64,000 nt of DNA from Prescottella agglutinans (GCF_004011865.1 NZ_RKLP01000007.1:124001-188000); one strand, 5' to 3'. Shown: positions 53,273-63,107, counted from the stretch's first letter. Program-made: numbers and translations. Notes: generated by a model not told the origin, from the sequence alone.

Positions 53273-56200
53273 TCAGCCTTCGAGTTCGCCCTCGGTCTCG
53301 AGGTACACCTGCCGCAGACCCTCGAGGATCTCGGGCGACGGCTCCTCCCACATGTTCCGTTCGACGGCCTCGAGCAGACGCTCGGAGATGCCGTGCAACG
53401 CCCACGGATTCGACTCCGACATGAACTTGCGGTTCTGCTCGTCCAGCACGTACGTCTCGGCGAGCTTCTCGTACATCCAGTCCGCGACGACGTTGGTGGT
53501 CGCGTCGTAGCCGAACAGGTAGTCGACGGTCGCGGCCATCTCGAACGCGCCCTTGTAGCCGTGCCGGCGCATCGCCTCGAGCCAGCGCGGGTTGACCACG
53601 CGGGCGCGGAAGACGCGGGCGGTCTCCTCCGACAGCGTCCGGGTGCGGACCGCGTCGGGGCGGGTGCTGTCGCCGATGTACGCCTCCGGCGCGGTGCCGG
53701 TGAGCGCGCGGACCGTGGCGACCATGCCGCCGTGGTACTGGAAGTAGTCGTCCGAGTCGGCGATGTCGTGCTCGCGGGTGTCGGTGTTCTTGGCCGCCAC
53801 CGCGATCCGCTTGTAGGCGGAGCGCATGTCGTCCGAGGCCGGGACGCCGTCGAGGCCGCGGCCGTACGCGTAGCCGCCCCAGGTCGTGTACACCTGCGCC
53901 AGGTCGGCGTCGTCGCGCCAGTTCTTCGAGTCGATCAGCTGCAGCAGGCCGGCGCCGTAGGTACCGGGCTTGGAGCCGAAGATGCGGGTGGTGGCGCGGC
54001 GGTCGTCGCCGTGCTCGGCCAGATCTGCCTGCGCGTGGGCGCGGACGTAGTTGTCCTCGGGCGACTCTTCGAGCCCGGCGACCAGGCGGACGGCGTCGTC
54101 GAGCAGCGCCAGCACGTGCGGGAACGCGTCCCGGAAGAAACCGCTGATCCGGACGGTGACGTCGATGCGCGGGCGGCCGAGTTCGGCGAGGTCGATCACC
54201 TCGAGGCTGGTGACGCGGCGGGACGCCTCGTCCCACACCGGGCGGACACCGAGCAGCGCGAACACCTCGGCGATGTCGTCGCCGGACGTCCGCATCGCGG
54301 ACGTGCCCCACACCGACAGGCCCACCGACTTGGGCCATTCGCCGTGGTCGGCGCGGTAGCGGTTCGCCAGCGACTCGGCCATCGCCTGACCGGTCTCCCA
54401 CGCCAGGCGCGACGGCACCGCCTTGGGGTCGACGGAGTAGAAGTTGCGGCCGGTGGGCAGCACGTTGATCAGCCCGCGCAGCGGCGACCCGGACGGACCG
54501 GCTGCGATGAAGCCGCCGTCCAGCGCGTGCAGCACCTGCGCGATCTCGCCGGACGTCTGCCGCAGCCGGGGCACCACCTCGGTCGCGGCGAAGCGCAGGA
54601 TCTGCCGGACGGTGTCGTCGTCGGACAGCCTGTCGGCGGCAGCGGGATCCCAGTCCGTCTCGGCCAGCGCGGCGAGCAGCGCGTGCGCCTCCGCCTCGAT
54701 CTGGTCGACGCGTCCGCGGTCCTCGTCGCCGGCCTCGCTGAGCCCCAACGCTTCCCGCAGACCCGGCACGGTCTGCTCGCCGCCCCACATCTGTCGGGCG
54801 CGGAGCATCGCGAGCACCAGCTCGACCTCGGCGTCGCCCTCGGGCGCCCGGCCGAGGATGTGCAGGCCGTCGCGGATCTGGACGTCCTTGATCTCGCACA
54901 GCCAGCCGTCGACGTGCATGAGCATGTCGTCGAACACGTCCTCCTCGGGACGCTCGGTCAGGCCCAGGTCGTGGTCCATCTTCGCGGCGCGCATCAGCGT
55001 CCAGATCTGCTGGCGGATGGCCGGGAGCTTCGCCGGATCCAGCGCGGAGATGTTCGAGTGCTCGTCGAGCAGCTGCTCGAGCCGGGAGATGTCGCCGTAC
55101 GACTCGGCGCGCGCCATCGGCGGGATCAGGTGGTCGACCAGGGTGGCGTGCGCACGGCGCTTGGCCTGCGTGCCCTCACCCGGATCGTTGACCAGGAACG
55201 GGTAGATCATCGGCAGGTCGCCGAGCGCGGCGTCGGTGCCGCACGACGCCGACATGCCCAGGGTCTTGCCCGGCAGCCACTCGAGGTTGCCGTGCTTGCC
55301 CAGGTGCACGATCGCGTCGGCCGCGAACCCTCCCTGCTCGGCGGTCGCGGCGATCCAGCGGTACGCGGCCAGGTAGTGGTGGCTCGGCGGCAGGTCCGGA
55401 TCGTGGTAGATCGCGACCGGGTTCTCGCCGAAGCCGCGGGGCGGCTGCACCATCAGCACGACGTTGCCCGCCTGGATCGCGGCGATGACGATCTCGCCCT
55501 CCGGATCGGACGAGCGGTCCACGTACAGCTCGCCGGGCGCGGCGCCCCAGTGCTCCTCGACGCCGTCACAGAAGTCCTGCGGCAGCGTCGCGAACCACTC
55601 GCGGTAGCGGGCCGCGGAGATGCGGATCGGGTTGCCCTCGAGCTGGTCGGCGGTGAGCCAGTCCGGGTCCTGTCCGCCCGCGGCGATCAGCGCGTGGATG
55701 AGGGCGTCGCCGTCCTTCGCGGCGAGCCCGGGCAGCGCGTCGTCGCCGTCGACCGGGCCGAGGTCGTAGCCGTGCTCGCGCATCGCGGTGAGCAGGTCGA
55801 TCGCGCTGGCCGGGGTGTCGAGGCCGACGGCGTTGCCGATGCGGGCGTGCTTGGTCGGGTACGCCGACAGCATCAGCGCGATCTTCTTGTCCGGGTTCGG
55901 GATCCGGCGCAGGCGCGCGTGCCGGACGGCGATCCCGGCGACGCGGGCGGCGCGCTCGGCGTCGGGCACGTAGGCGGTGAGGCCGTCGGCGTCGATCTCC
56001 TTGAACGAGAACGGGACGGTGATCAGGCGGCCGTCGAACTCGGGGACCGCGACCTGGGTGGCGACGTCGAGCGGGGACATCCCGTCGTCGTTGGCCTCCC
56101 ACGCCTCCCGGCTGCTGGTGAGGCACAGGCCCTGCAGGATCGGCACGTCCAACGCGGCGAGTTCGGCGACGTCCCACGACTCGTCGTCGCCGCCGGCCTG

Positions 56201-56869
56201 CGCGTGCGCGGGCTTGGTGCCGCCGGCGGCGAGGACCGTCACGACCATCGCGTCGGCGCGGCCGAGGGTCTCGAGCAGATCGGCGGGCGCGGTGCGCAGC
56301 GACGCGCAGAAGATCGGCAGCGGGTTCGCGCCGGCGTCCTCGATCGCCCGGCACAGTGCGTCGACGTACGCGGTGTTCCCGGCCAGGTGCTGGGCGCGGT
56401 AGTAGAGCACCGCGACCGTCGGACCGTCGACCGCACGGGACTCACGCTCGAGTATTCCCCAGTTCGGCAGGTGCACCGCGGGCTCGAAACCGTGGCCGGT
56501 GAGCAGCACGGTGTCGGACAGGAAGTTGTGAAGCTGACGCAGGTTGTCGGCGCCGCCCTCGGCCAGGTAGGTGTGCGCCTCGGCCGCGATGCCGGCGGGA
56601 ACCGTCGAGCACTCCATCAGTTCGGCGTCCGGGGCCTGCTCGCCGCCGAGCACCACCGTCGGCAGCCCCGACGCGAGAACGGCGTCGATGCCGTCCTCCC
56701 AGGCCCGGCGGCCGCCCAGGATGCGAACGACGACGAGGTCGACGCCGTCGAGCAGGCCGGGCAGGTCCTCGTCGACGAGCAGGCGGGCCGGGTTGGCCCA
56801 GCGGTAGTCGGCGCCGCTCGCGCGGGCGCTGAGCAGGTCGGTGTCGGACGTCGACAGCAGCAGGATCAC
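53273..56869 (-). CDS. cobN: Aerobic cobaltochelatase subunit CobN
   Basis: Large subunit of the ATP-dependent chelatase that inserts cobalt into hydrogenobyrinic acid a,c-diamide. The 1198-residue size is normal. Landmarks include the conserved VHLGKHGNLEWLPGKTLG near residue 520, MLSAYPTKHARIGNAVG and the late SESNPWALHGISERLLEA. The start is GTG 56869, with GGAAAGG 7 nt upstream. It is preceded by a cobalamin riboswitch on the same strand and diverges from cobG. The CobS/CobT partners are not in the window. Confidence 0.96.
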   Translation of the reverse strand: MILLLSTSDTDLLSARASGADYRWANPARLLVDEDLPGLLDGVDLVVVRILGGRRAWEDGIDAVLASGLPTVVLGGEQAPDAELMECSTVPAGIAAEAHTYLAEGGADNLRQLHNFLSDTVLLTGHGFEPAVHLPNWGILERESRAVDGPTVAVLYYRAQHLAGNTAYVDALCRAIEDAGANPLPIFCASLRTAPADLLETLGRADAMVVTVLAAGGTKPAHAQAGGDDESWDVAELAALDVPILQGLCLTSSREAWEANDDGMSPLDVATQVAVPEFDGRLITVPFSFKEIDADGLTAYVPDAERAARVAGIAVRHARLRRIPNPDKKIALMLSAYPTKHARIGNAVGLDTPASAIDLLTAMREHGYDLGPVDGDDALPGLAAKDGDALIHALIAAGGQDPDWLTADQLEGNPIRISAARYREWFATLPQDFCDGVEEHWGAAPGELYVDRSSDPEGEIVIAAIQAGNVVLMVQPPRGFGENPVAIYHDPDLPPSHHYLAAYRWIAATAEQGGFAADAIVHLGKHGNLEWLPGKTLGMSASCGTDAALGDLPMIYPFLVNDPGEGTQAKRRAHATLVDHLIPPMARAESYGDISRLEQLLDEHSNISALDPAKLPAIRQQIWTLMRAAKMDHDLGLTERPEEDVFDDMLMHVDGWLCEIKDVQIRDGLHILGRAPEGDAEVELVLAMLRARQMWGGEQTVPGLREALGLSEAGDEDRGRVDQIEAEAHALLAALAETDWDPAAADRLSDDDTVRQILRFAATEVVPRLRQTSGEIAQVLHALDGGFIAAGPSGSPLRGLINVLPTGRNFYSVDPKAVPSRLAWETGQAMAESLANRYRADHGEWPKSVGLSVWGTSAMRTSGDDIAEVFALLGVRPVWDEASRRVTSLEVIDLAELGRPRIDVTVRISGFFRDAFPHVLALLDDAVRLVAGLEESPEDNYVRAHAQADLAEHGDDRRATTRIFGSKPGTYGAGLLQLIDSKNWRDDADLAQVYTTWGGYAYGRGLDGVPASDDMRSAYKRIAVAAKNTDTREHDIADSDDYFQYHGGMVATVRALTGTAPEAYIGDSTRPDAVRTRTLSEETARVFRARVVNPRWLEAMRRHGYKGAFEMAATVDYLFGYDATTNVVADWMYEKLAETYVLDEQNRKFMSESNPWALHGISERLLEAVERNMWEEPSPEILEGLRQVYLETEGELEG

Positions 56870-56884
56870 TGTTGCAGCCTTTCC

Positions 56885-57040
56885 GGGGTTTCGCGCCCCA
56901 CGGCAGGGCTCCGGCGAGCAGCGCTCGCGGAAGCGGGTCGGGCGGCGGAAGAGGGTCTGACTTTCACAGTGGCGCGACCGCCCGGAATCTCACCGGTTTC
57001 CTCTTCTGCCGCGGTCGCCGGTGATCCTACCGGTCACTCG
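56885..57040 (-). ncRNA. Cobalamin riboswitch upstream of cobN
   Basis: Read on the minus strand, the core elements appear in order: GAAACCGGTGAGATTCCGGG, then CGCCACTGTGAAAG (near 56961-56975) and the B12 box AGTCAGACCC (56953-56962). Downstream, GGGG-CGCGAAA-CCCC (about 56884-56898) forms a hairpin right before GGAAAGG, which could hide the ribosome site when cobalamin is bound. Class: AdoCbl-type B12 element. Boundaries are approximate. Confidence 0.9.
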
Positions 57041-57078
57041 TTTGCGCACCCGTCCCCGCACTTCTCTAGCCTGGAGAC

Positions 57079-58218
57079 GTGCCATCCCCACGTTCCGGCC
57101 CGGACAAGTGCCCGGGTGCGCTCCAGGTCCACCAGGCCGCCGACGGTCCACTCGCCCGCGTCCGCCTGCCCGGCGGTGTGATCACGTCGCCGCAGCTCCA
57201 GGCCCTGGCGACGGCCGCGCAGGAGATCGGCAACGGTGAGATCGAGCTGACCTCCCGCGGCAACGTCCAGCTGCGGGCGGTCGCCGACCCCGAGGAGTTC
57301 GCCCGGCGCATCGCCGATGTCGGCCTGTTGCCGTCCACCACCCACGAGCGGGTCCGCAACATCCTGGCGTCGCCGCTGTCGGGGCGGATCGGCGGCCACG
57401 CCGACGTGCGCGGCCTGGTCACCGACCTGGACCGCGGCCTGTGCGCCGACCCGGCGCTGGCCGAGCTGCCCGGACGCACCCTGTTCACGCTCGACGACGG
57501 CACCGGCGACATCTCGGGCCTGCACGGCGACTTCGGTGTGCACGCGCTCGACGACGGCCGCTTCGCGCTGATCCTCGCCGGTACGGATACCGGCGCCCGG
57601 CTCGCGGAGACGGACGCGGTCGACGTGCTGCTGGCGTCGGCGCGCACGTTCGCCGAGATCCGCGACGACGCGTGGCGACTGAACGAGGTACCGGGCGGCA
57701 CCGAGCGCGTGTTGGCCCGGCTCGGACTCGAGTACGGCGACCCGGTGGGACTGCCCGCCGCGGTCGAACGTGGCCCGATCGGCTGGCTCGACCAGCCCGA
57801 CGGCCGCGTCACCCTCGCCGCAGGTCTCGCGTTCGGCACCCTCCCGGCCCGGCTCGCGGAGTTCCTCGCCGCCGTCGAGAGGCCGATCGTCGTCACCCCG
57901 TGGCGGTCGCTGCTGCTGCCCGACCTCGAGGAGTGGGCCGCCGAGCAGGTCGTGCGGGTGCTCGCGCCGATGGGCCTGATCTTCGACGAGAACTCGCCGT
58001 ATCTGCAGGTCAGCGCGTGCGCGGGGCAGCCCGGCTGCGCCAAGTCGCACACCGACGTCCGCGCCGACGCTCGGGAGGCCATCGAGAACGACGACCTGCC
58101 GGCCGAGGGCCGTCAGCACTGGTCCGGCTGCGATCGCAAGTGCGGTCGCCCGCGCGGCGAAATAACAGACGTCGTCGCGGGACCCGACGGTTACCGGGTG
58201 GAAAACGGGTCGTCGTGA
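57079..58218 (+). CDS. cobG: Precorrin-3B synthase CobG
   Basis: Oxygen-dependent ring-modifying enzyme of aerobic B12 synthesis, related to sulfite/nitrite reductases. The 379-residue product has the 4Fe-4S/siroheme-type cysteines C314, C320, C351 and C355 (CAGQPGC and CDRKCGRP) and the [12 protein letters not shown] ferredoxin-like motif near residue 58. Its start is about 210 nt from that of cobN on the opposite strand. It is followed by cobH after 19 nt. Confidence 0.93.
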   Translation: MPSPRSGPDKCPGALQVHQAADGPLARVRLPGGVITSPQLQALATAAQEIGNGEIELTSRGNVQLRAVADPEEFARRIADVGLLPSTTHERVRNILASPLSGRIGGHADVRGLVTDLDRGLCADPALAELPGRTLFTLDDGTGDISGLHGDFGVHALDDGRFALILAGTDTGARLAETDAVDVLLASARTFAEIRDDAWRLNEVPGGTERVLARLGLEYGDPVGLPAAVERGPIGWLDQPDGRVTLAAGLAFGTLPARLAEFLAAVERPIVVTPWRSLLLPDLEEWAAEQVVRVLAPMGLIFDENSPYLQVSACAGQPGCAKSHTDVRADAREAIENDDLPAEGRQHWSGCDRKCGRPRGEITDVVAGPDGYRVENGSS

Positions 58219-58237
58219 TGCCTCTATCGTGTGGCGC

Positions 58238-58864
58238 ATGATCGACTACATCCGCGACGGTGCGGAGATTTATCGCCAGTCCTTCGCGACCATCCGCGCC
58301 GAGTCCGACCTCGCGCGCTTCCCCGCCGACGTCTCGCAGGCGGTCGTCCGGATGATCCACGCGAGCGGCCAGGTCGATCTGGTCGACGACGTCGCGTTCA
58401 CCCCGAACGTCGTCGCTGACGCCCGCGAGGCGCTCCGCCGCGGCGCCCCGATCCTGTGCGACGCGAAGATGGTCGCCGCCGGGGTCACCCGCAAGCGCCT
58501 CCCCCGCGACAACGACGTGCTGTGCATGCTCGACGATCCGCGAGTTCCCGTGTTGGCCAAGGCGATCGACAACACCCGCTCGGCGGCGGCGCTGGAGCTG
58601 TGGGGCGACAAGCTCGACGGTGCGGTCGTCGCGATCGGCAACGCGCCGACCGCGCTGTTCCACCTGCTGAACCTCATCGAGGCCGGCGCCCCGCGGCCCG
58701 CCGCGATCGTCGGCGGACCCGTCGGCTTCATCGGTGCGGCCGAATCCAAGGAAGCGCTGATCGAGCATCCCGCCGGCCTCGAATACCTGGTGGTGCGCGG
58801 ACGGCGTGGCGGCAGCGCGATCACCGCGGCCGCCCTCAATGCGATTGCGAGCGAGATCGAATGA
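58238..58864 (+). CDS. cobH: Precorrin-8X methylmutase CobH
   Basis: Moves the C11 methyl group to C12 to give hydrogenobyrinic acid. The 208-residue product is the usual size, with [16 protein letters not shown] containing the catalytic histidine, the [12 protein letters not shown] motif and [17 protein letters not shown] 58238 is preferred over the GTG at 58229. The stop overlaps the cobIJ start by 4 nt (ATGA). Confidence 0.95.
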   Translation: MIDYIRDGAEIYRQSFATIRAESDLARFPADVSQAVVRMIHASGQVDLVDDVAFTPNVVADAREALRRGAPILCDAKMVAAGVTRKRLPRDNDVLCMLDDPRVPVLAKAIDNTRSAAALELWGDKLDGAVVAIGNAPTALFHLLNLIEAGAPRPAAIVGGPVGFIGAAESKEALIEHPAGLEYLVVRGRRGGSAITAAALNAIASEIE

Positions 58865-60351
58865 GCACCACCGGCAAGTTGTGGGGCGTCGGCATCGGGC
58901 CCGGCGACCCGGAGTTGATGACCGTCAAGGCCGCTCGCGTGATCGGCGAGGCCGACGTCGTCGCGTTCCACAGCGCCCGGCACGGCCGCAGCATCTCGCG
59001 CGGCGTCGCCGCCCCGTACATGCGGGAGGGCCAGATCGAGGAACACCTCGTCTATCCGGTCACCACCGAGACGATCGACCATCCGGGTGGCTACCAGGGT
59101 GCGATGGACGAGTTCTACGAGCAGGCCGCCGAGCGCCTGGCCACGCACCTCGAGGCCGGCCGCAGCGTCGCGCTCCTCGCCGCCGGCGATCCGCTGTTCT
59201 ACAGCTCGTACATGCACATGCACAAGCGTCTGGCCGACCGGTTCGAGGCCGAGGTCATCCCCGGCGTCACCGCCGTCAGCGCCGCTTCCGCCGCGCTGGC
59301 CGAGCCGCTGGTCGAGGGCGAGGAGGTGCTGACGATCCTGCCCGGCACCCTGCCGCAGGACGAGCTGACCCGGCGCCTGCGCGAGACCGACGCCGCCGCG
59401 ATCATGAAGCTGGGCCGAACGTATCCGGCTGTGCGCCAGGCGCTGAAGGACTCCGGGCGGATCGACGAGGCCTACTACGTCGAGCGGGCCAGCACCGACC
59501 GGCAGCGGGTCGCCGCGGCCGACGAGGTCGACGACGCCGACGTGCCGTACTTCTCGATCGCCGTCGTGCCGAGCCCGGTCAACAACCGCGCCGAACCCGA
59601 ACCTTCGCGCGGTGAGGTGGTCGTCGTCGGCCTCGGACCCGGTGACCAGACGTGGACCACGCCGGAGGTCCGGCAGGAACTGGCCCGCGCCACCGACATC
59701 GTCGGCTACACCACGTACATCGACCGGGTCCCGGTCCGGCCGGGCCAGCGCCGGCACGCCAGCGACAACCGCGTCGAGGCCGAACGGGCCGCGATGGCGC
59801 TCGACATGGCCAAGCGCGGCGCGCGGGTCGCGGTCGTCTCGTCCGGCGATCCGGGCGTGTTCGCGATGGCCGCCGCCGTGCTCGAGGTGGCGGCCGAGGA
59901 GCAGTGGCGCGACGTCCCGGTCCGGATCCTGCCCGGCATGACCGCCGCCAACGCCGTCGCGAGCCGGGTCGGCGCCCCGCTGGGCCACGACTACGCGATG
60001 CTGTCGCTCTCGGATCGCCTCAAGCCGTGGGACATCGTCGCCAAGCGCGTCTCTGCGGTGGCGAGCGCGGACATGGCGTTCGCGGTCTACAACCCGGCGT
60101 CGAAGTCCCGCACGTGGCAGGTCGCGGCGATGCGCGACCTCGTCCTCGAGCATCGCTCCCCCGACACCCCGGTCGTCATCGGCCGCGACATCGCCGGGCC
60201 GCAGGAGTCGATCAAGATCGTGCGCCTCGCCGACCTGGACCCCGCCGACGTCGACATGCGCTGCCTGCTGATCGTCGGCTCGTCGCAGACGACCGTCGTC
60301 GAGAGCGCTTCGGGGACAAAGGTCTTCACGCCCCGGCACTACCCGGGCTGA
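58861..60351 (+). CDS. cobIJ: Fused precorrin-2 C20- and precorrin-3B C17-methyltransferase
   Basis: Bifunctional SAM-dependent methyltransferase. The N-terminal half (residues about 1-240, CobI) has [30 protein letters not shown] and [12 protein letters not shown]; the C-terminal half (about 250-496, CobJ) has [29 protein letters not shown] and [12 protein letters not shown]. The same fusion is known from M. tuberculosis. It is translationally coupled to cobH. Its last 13 nt overlap the end of the convergent HxlR gene. Confidence 0.96.
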   Translation: MSTTGKLWGVGIGPGDPELMTVKAARVIGEADVVAFHSARHGRSISRGVAAPYMREGQIEEHLVYPVTTETIDHPGGYQGAMDEFYEQAAERLATHLEAGRSVALLAAGDPLFYSSYMHMHKRLADRFEAEVIPGVTAVSAASAALAEPLVEGEEVLTILPGTLPQDELTRRLRETDAAAIMKLGRTYPAVRQALKDSGRIDEAYYVERASTDRQRVAAADEVDDADVPYFSIAVVPSPVNNRAEPEPSRGEVVVVGLGPGDQTWTTPEVRQELARATDIVGYTTYIDRVPVRPGQRRHASDNRVEAERAAMALDMAKRGARVAVVSSGDPGVFAMAAAVLEVAAEEQWRDVPVRILPGMTAANAVASRVGAPLGHDYAMLSLSDRLKPWDIVAKRVSAVASADMAFAVYNPASKSRTWQVAAMRDLVLEHRSPDTPVVIGRDIAGPQESIKIVRLADLDPADVDMRCLLIVGSSQTTVVESASGTKVFTPRHYPG

Positions 60352-60767
60352 GCTCCGGTCCGCCCGTCGAAGTCCCGGCGGGCGGATTCGATCTCGTCGT
60401 CGTGGTCGGTGGCCCACTGAGCGAGGGCCGTGACGATGCTGCGCAGGCTCTCGCCGAGCGGGGTGAGCTCGTACTCGACGCGGGGCGGCACCTCCGCGTA
60501 CGCGGTCCGGCTGAGCAGGCCGTCGCGTTCGAGATGACGCAGCGTGAGCGTGAGCATGCGCTGCGAGATCCCGGGGACGCGCTGGTGCAACACGCCGAAC
60601 CGGAGCGGTCCGGACGCGGCGAGGATGCCGATCACGAGAACCGACCACTTGTCGCCGACCCGGTCGAGCGTCCGTCGGACGGTGCGGCCGCCTCCGGGCC
60701 AGCCGGCACAGGGGTGCGGCACCGGTTCCGGGGGCAGGCTGGTTCCGTCGGTGTGCGTTCCTGACAT
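60339..60767 (-). CDS. HxlR-family transcriptional regulator
   Basis: The 142-residue winged-helix regulator has the family core RVGDKWSVLVIGILAASGPLRFG, the recognition part GISQRMLTLTLRHLERDGLL and PRVEYELTPLGESL. A single cysteine (residue 20, PHPCAGW) lies near the N-terminus, where HxlR relatives carry a redox- or electrophile-sensing thiol. It diverges from the SDR gene, with an operator-like repeat in the gap, so it likely controls that gene and itself. Confidence 0.93.
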   Translation of the reverse strand: MSGTHTDGTSLPPEPVPHPCAGWPGGGRTVRRTLDRVGDKWSVLVIGILAASGPLRFGVLHQRVPGISQRMLTLTLRHLERDGLLSRTAYAEVPPRVEYELTPLGESLRSIVTALAQWATDHDDEIESARRDFDGRTGAQPG

Positions 60768-60810
60768 GAAAGTGCCTTTTGTAGACGGGTCGACGCTTCC
60801 CTAGCGTGGA

Positions 60811-60829
60811 GTTACGAACAAATCGTAAC
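60811..60829. promoter_or_regulatory. Operator-like inverted repeat between hxlR-type gene and SDR gene
   Basis: GTTACGA-ACAAA-TCGTAAC is a perfect 7-bp dyad with a 5-nt spacer, 17 nt before the SDR start and overlapping its probable transcription start. It is the best candidate site for the adjacent HxlR regulator. Confidence 0.75.
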
Positions 60830-60845
60830 CATCAGGAGGAAGCTC

Positions 60846-61541
60846 ATGCCGTCCACCATTGCCGTCGTCGGCGCCGGACCGGGCCTCGGATACTCGACAG
60901 CGCGCCGGTTCGGAGCGGCGGGCCACGCCGTCGCGCTCGTCGCACGTAACCGGAACAGGCTGGAATCGATGGCGGCCTCGCTGCGCGAAAACGGAATCGT
61001 CGCGGAAGCGTTCCCCGCCGACGTCACCGACGAAGCCGGACTCACCACCGCCCTGCATGCCGCCGCCGACGGACTCGGGCGGATCGACGTGCTGTCCTAT
61101 GCCCCCGGCGCCACCTGGGACTTCACGGCCGGAGAGTTTCCGGACCCGGCCGCCCTCGGGTACACCAGCACGCTGGACACCACACCGGAGTCGGCACGTC
61201 GACAGTTCGAACTGGCGGTCGCCGGCGCGCTGACCGCGACGCGGGCGGTACTCCCCGGCATGCGCGAGGCCCGAGAGGGCGCACTGCTGTTCACCACCGG
61301 CATGTCGGCTGTGGTCCCACTGCCCGTGATGGGCAACGCTGGAATCGCGCTAGCCGGCCTACGCAACTGGGCCAGCGCCCTCCACGGCGAGTTGGCCGAC
61401 GATGGCGTGTACGTCGGACACACGTCGATCGGCCTCCCGATCGTGCGCGGTTCGGGTGACGGCGACCCCGATGCGATCGCGGATCGCTGGTACCGACTCA
61501 CTACCGCTCGGGACACATTCGAGACCACGATCGGGTTCTGA
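60846..61541 (+). CDS. Short-chain dehydrogenase/reductase-like protein
   Basis: The 231-residue Rossmann protein has an N-terminal nucleotide motif TIAVVGAGPGLGYSTARRFG, ARN after the second strand (NADP preference), and DVLSYAPGA in place of the usual NNAG. The catalytic YxxxK is missing: the region after the serine motif reads TTGMSAVVPLPVMGNAGIAL, so it may be a non-canonical SDR or use another residue. GGAGG lies 6 nt before the ATG. It is divergent from its probable HxlR regulator. Confidence 0.85.
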   Translation: MPSTIAVVGAGPGLGYSTARRFGAAGHAVALVARNRNRLESMAASLRENGIVAEAFPADVTDEAGLTTALHAAADGLGRIDVLSYAPGATWDFTAGEFPDPAALGYTSTLDTTPESARRQFELAVAGALTATRAVLPGMREAREGALLFTTGMSAVVPLPVMGNAGIALAGLRNWASALHGELADDGVYVGHTSIGLPIVRGSGDGDPDAIADRWYRLTTARDTFETTIGF

Positions 61542-61547
61542 GCAAGC

Positions 61548-61558
61548 TGGTCTGACCA
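61548..61558. promoter_or_regulatory. FadR/GntR-type operator upstream of the regulator gene
   Basis: TGGTCTGACCA is a perfect 11-bp dyad that fits the FadR-subfamily consensus TnGTnnnACnA. It lies 37 nt before the start of the FadR-type gene, suggesting autoregulation of the two-gene unit. Confidence 0.7.
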
Positions 61559-61594
61559 CTTGACCCCCTGACCTAACCGCCCTAGCGTTGTGAC

Positions 61595-62329
61595 ATGGAT
61601 CTCACTCCGGTGCAGCGCCGCTCAATCCCCGACGACGTGTTCGAGCAGCTACTCGGCCGCGTCGTCGACGGCAGCGTGGCACCCGGCGAGACACTGCTGA
61701 GCGAACGGAGGATGGCGGAGGCGCTCGGCGTGTCGCGTCCGGCGGTGCGCGAGGCGCTGGGCCGGATCGCCGCGATGGGCTTGGTCGACGTCCGGCAGGG
61801 CGGATCCACCGTGGTCAACGACCTGCGCCGGCGCGGCGGGCTGGACCTGCTGCCGCGGTTGCTGGTCCGAGGCGGCGAGATCGATCCGGCTGTCGCGCAC
61901 AGCATCCTCGAGGCCAGACTCTGGAACGGGCCCAAGGTCGCGGAACTCGCCGCGCAGCGCGCGCCGGAGGGCACCGCGGACGCCCTGGGCGACACCGTCG
62001 ACGCGCTCGCCGCCACCGACGACCCCGTGGTTCGGCAACGCATCGCCCTCGACTTCTGGGATCTCGTGGTCGACGGCGCCGATTCGATCACGTTCCGCCT
62101 CATGTTCAACACGCTGCGCGCCGCGTACGAACCGATGCTCGACGCGCTCGCGGTGGTGATGGCAGCCGAGGTGAACGAGAGCGAGAGCTACCGCGCGATC
62201 GCCGACGCGGTCCGACGCCGGGATCCCGAGGGCGCGTTCGCGGCGGCGCACGCCCTGCTCGAACCGGCGACCACACTCCTGGGCGGCGCACTCGCCGCCG
62301 CGCGGGACGCGTCCGAGGAGGACACATGA
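61595..62329 (+). CDS. FadR-subfamily GntR transcriptional regulator
   Basis: The 244-residue regulator has an N-terminal GntR winged helix (DDVFEQLLGRVVDGSVAPGE, LGVSRPAVREALGRIAAMGLV and VRQGGSTVVND) and an all-helical FCD ligand domain (ILEARLWNGPKVAELAA). It overlaps the next gene by 4 nt (ATGA), so regulator and membrane hydroxylase are expressed together. The pairing hints at a fatty-acid or lipid ligand. Confidence 0.93.
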   Translation: MDLTPVQRRSIPDDVFEQLLGRVVDGSVAPGETLLSERRMAEALGVSRPAVREALGRIAAMGLVDVRQGGSTVVNDLRRRGGLDLLPRLLVRGGEIDPAVAHSILEARLWNGPKVAELAAQRAPEGTADALGDTVDALAATDDPVVRQRIALDFWDLVVDGADSITFRLMFNTLRAAYEPMLDALAVVMAAEVNESESYRAIADAVRRRDPEGAFAAAHALLEPATTLLGGALAAARDASEEDT

Positions 62330-63009
62330 CCAGCACCAGTCGGGCTTCGTCGGCGTTCGGCCGCGACGTCACCCTCGGCGGCGCCGCCCGCGAGTTCGTC
62401 CGCCATCCGAGTCCGTGGATCATCGGCACGTTGTTGGTGGGTGCCGTTGCAGCCCGCCTCGCGGTCGGCAACTGGACATGGGCGGACGCACTCGTCCCGG
62501 CGGTGATGGTCGCGTTCTTCCCGGTGCTCGAGTGGATCATCCACGTCTTCGTCCTGCATTGGCGTCCAAAGCGGGTCGCCGGGGTCACGGTCGATCCCCT
62601 GCTCGCGCGCAAACATCGCGCGCACCACGGGGATCCGCGGAACATCCCGCTCGACTTCATTCCCGCGCCCGTGTTCGTGTGGCTGGTACCGCTGCTGCTC
62701 GCGATCGCGTCGCTCGGATTTCCGCGCCTCGAGCTCGGGCTGACGTTCCTGATCGTGATCACCGCGCTGGGCCTCGGTTACGAGTGGACGCATTTCCTGA
62801 TCCACACCGACTTCAAGCCGAAAACCGCGCTGTACAAGGCGACCTGGCGGCATCATCGAAACCACCACTACCGCAACGAACACTACTGGTTCACGGTCAC
62901 GACGTCCGGCACCGCCGACCGCATGTTCGGGACGGAACCCGACCCGGACACCGTCGACAAGTCCCCCACCGCAAAGCGACTGCACGGGCTCGACATCGCC
63001 GGCGCCTAG
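62326..63009 (+). CDS. Fatty-acid hydroxylase / sterol desaturase-fold membrane protein
   Basis: The 227-residue integral membrane diiron protein has the histidine clusters of the family: EWIIHVFVLHW, KHRAHHGDPR, EWTHFLIH and WRHHRNHHYRNEHYW. Four hydrophobic segments surround them. Relatives hydroxylate or desaturate fatty acids, ceramides or carotenoids. Co-translation with a FadR-type regulator supports a lipid substrate, but the exact reaction is unknown. Confidence 0.9.
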   Translation: MTSTSRASSAFGRDVTLGGAAREFVRHPSPWIIGTLLVGAVAARLAVGNWTWADALVPAVMVAFFPVLEWIIHVFVLHWRPKRVAGVTVDPLLARKHRAHHGDPRNIPLDFIPAPVFVWLVPLLLAIASLGFPRLELGLTFLIVITALGLGYEWTHFLIHTDFKPKTALYKATWRHHRNHHYRNEHYWFTVTTSGTADRMFGTEPDPDTVDKSPTAKRLHGLDIAGA

Positions 63010-63107
63010 TACCTGCATCGAACTCTCCGGTACCCGAACGTAAGTCCTCTCGCCGAGGCCGCGGATGCGATCGCGGAGATCTGCGTCCTACAAGGAACGC
63101 CCTGGGT

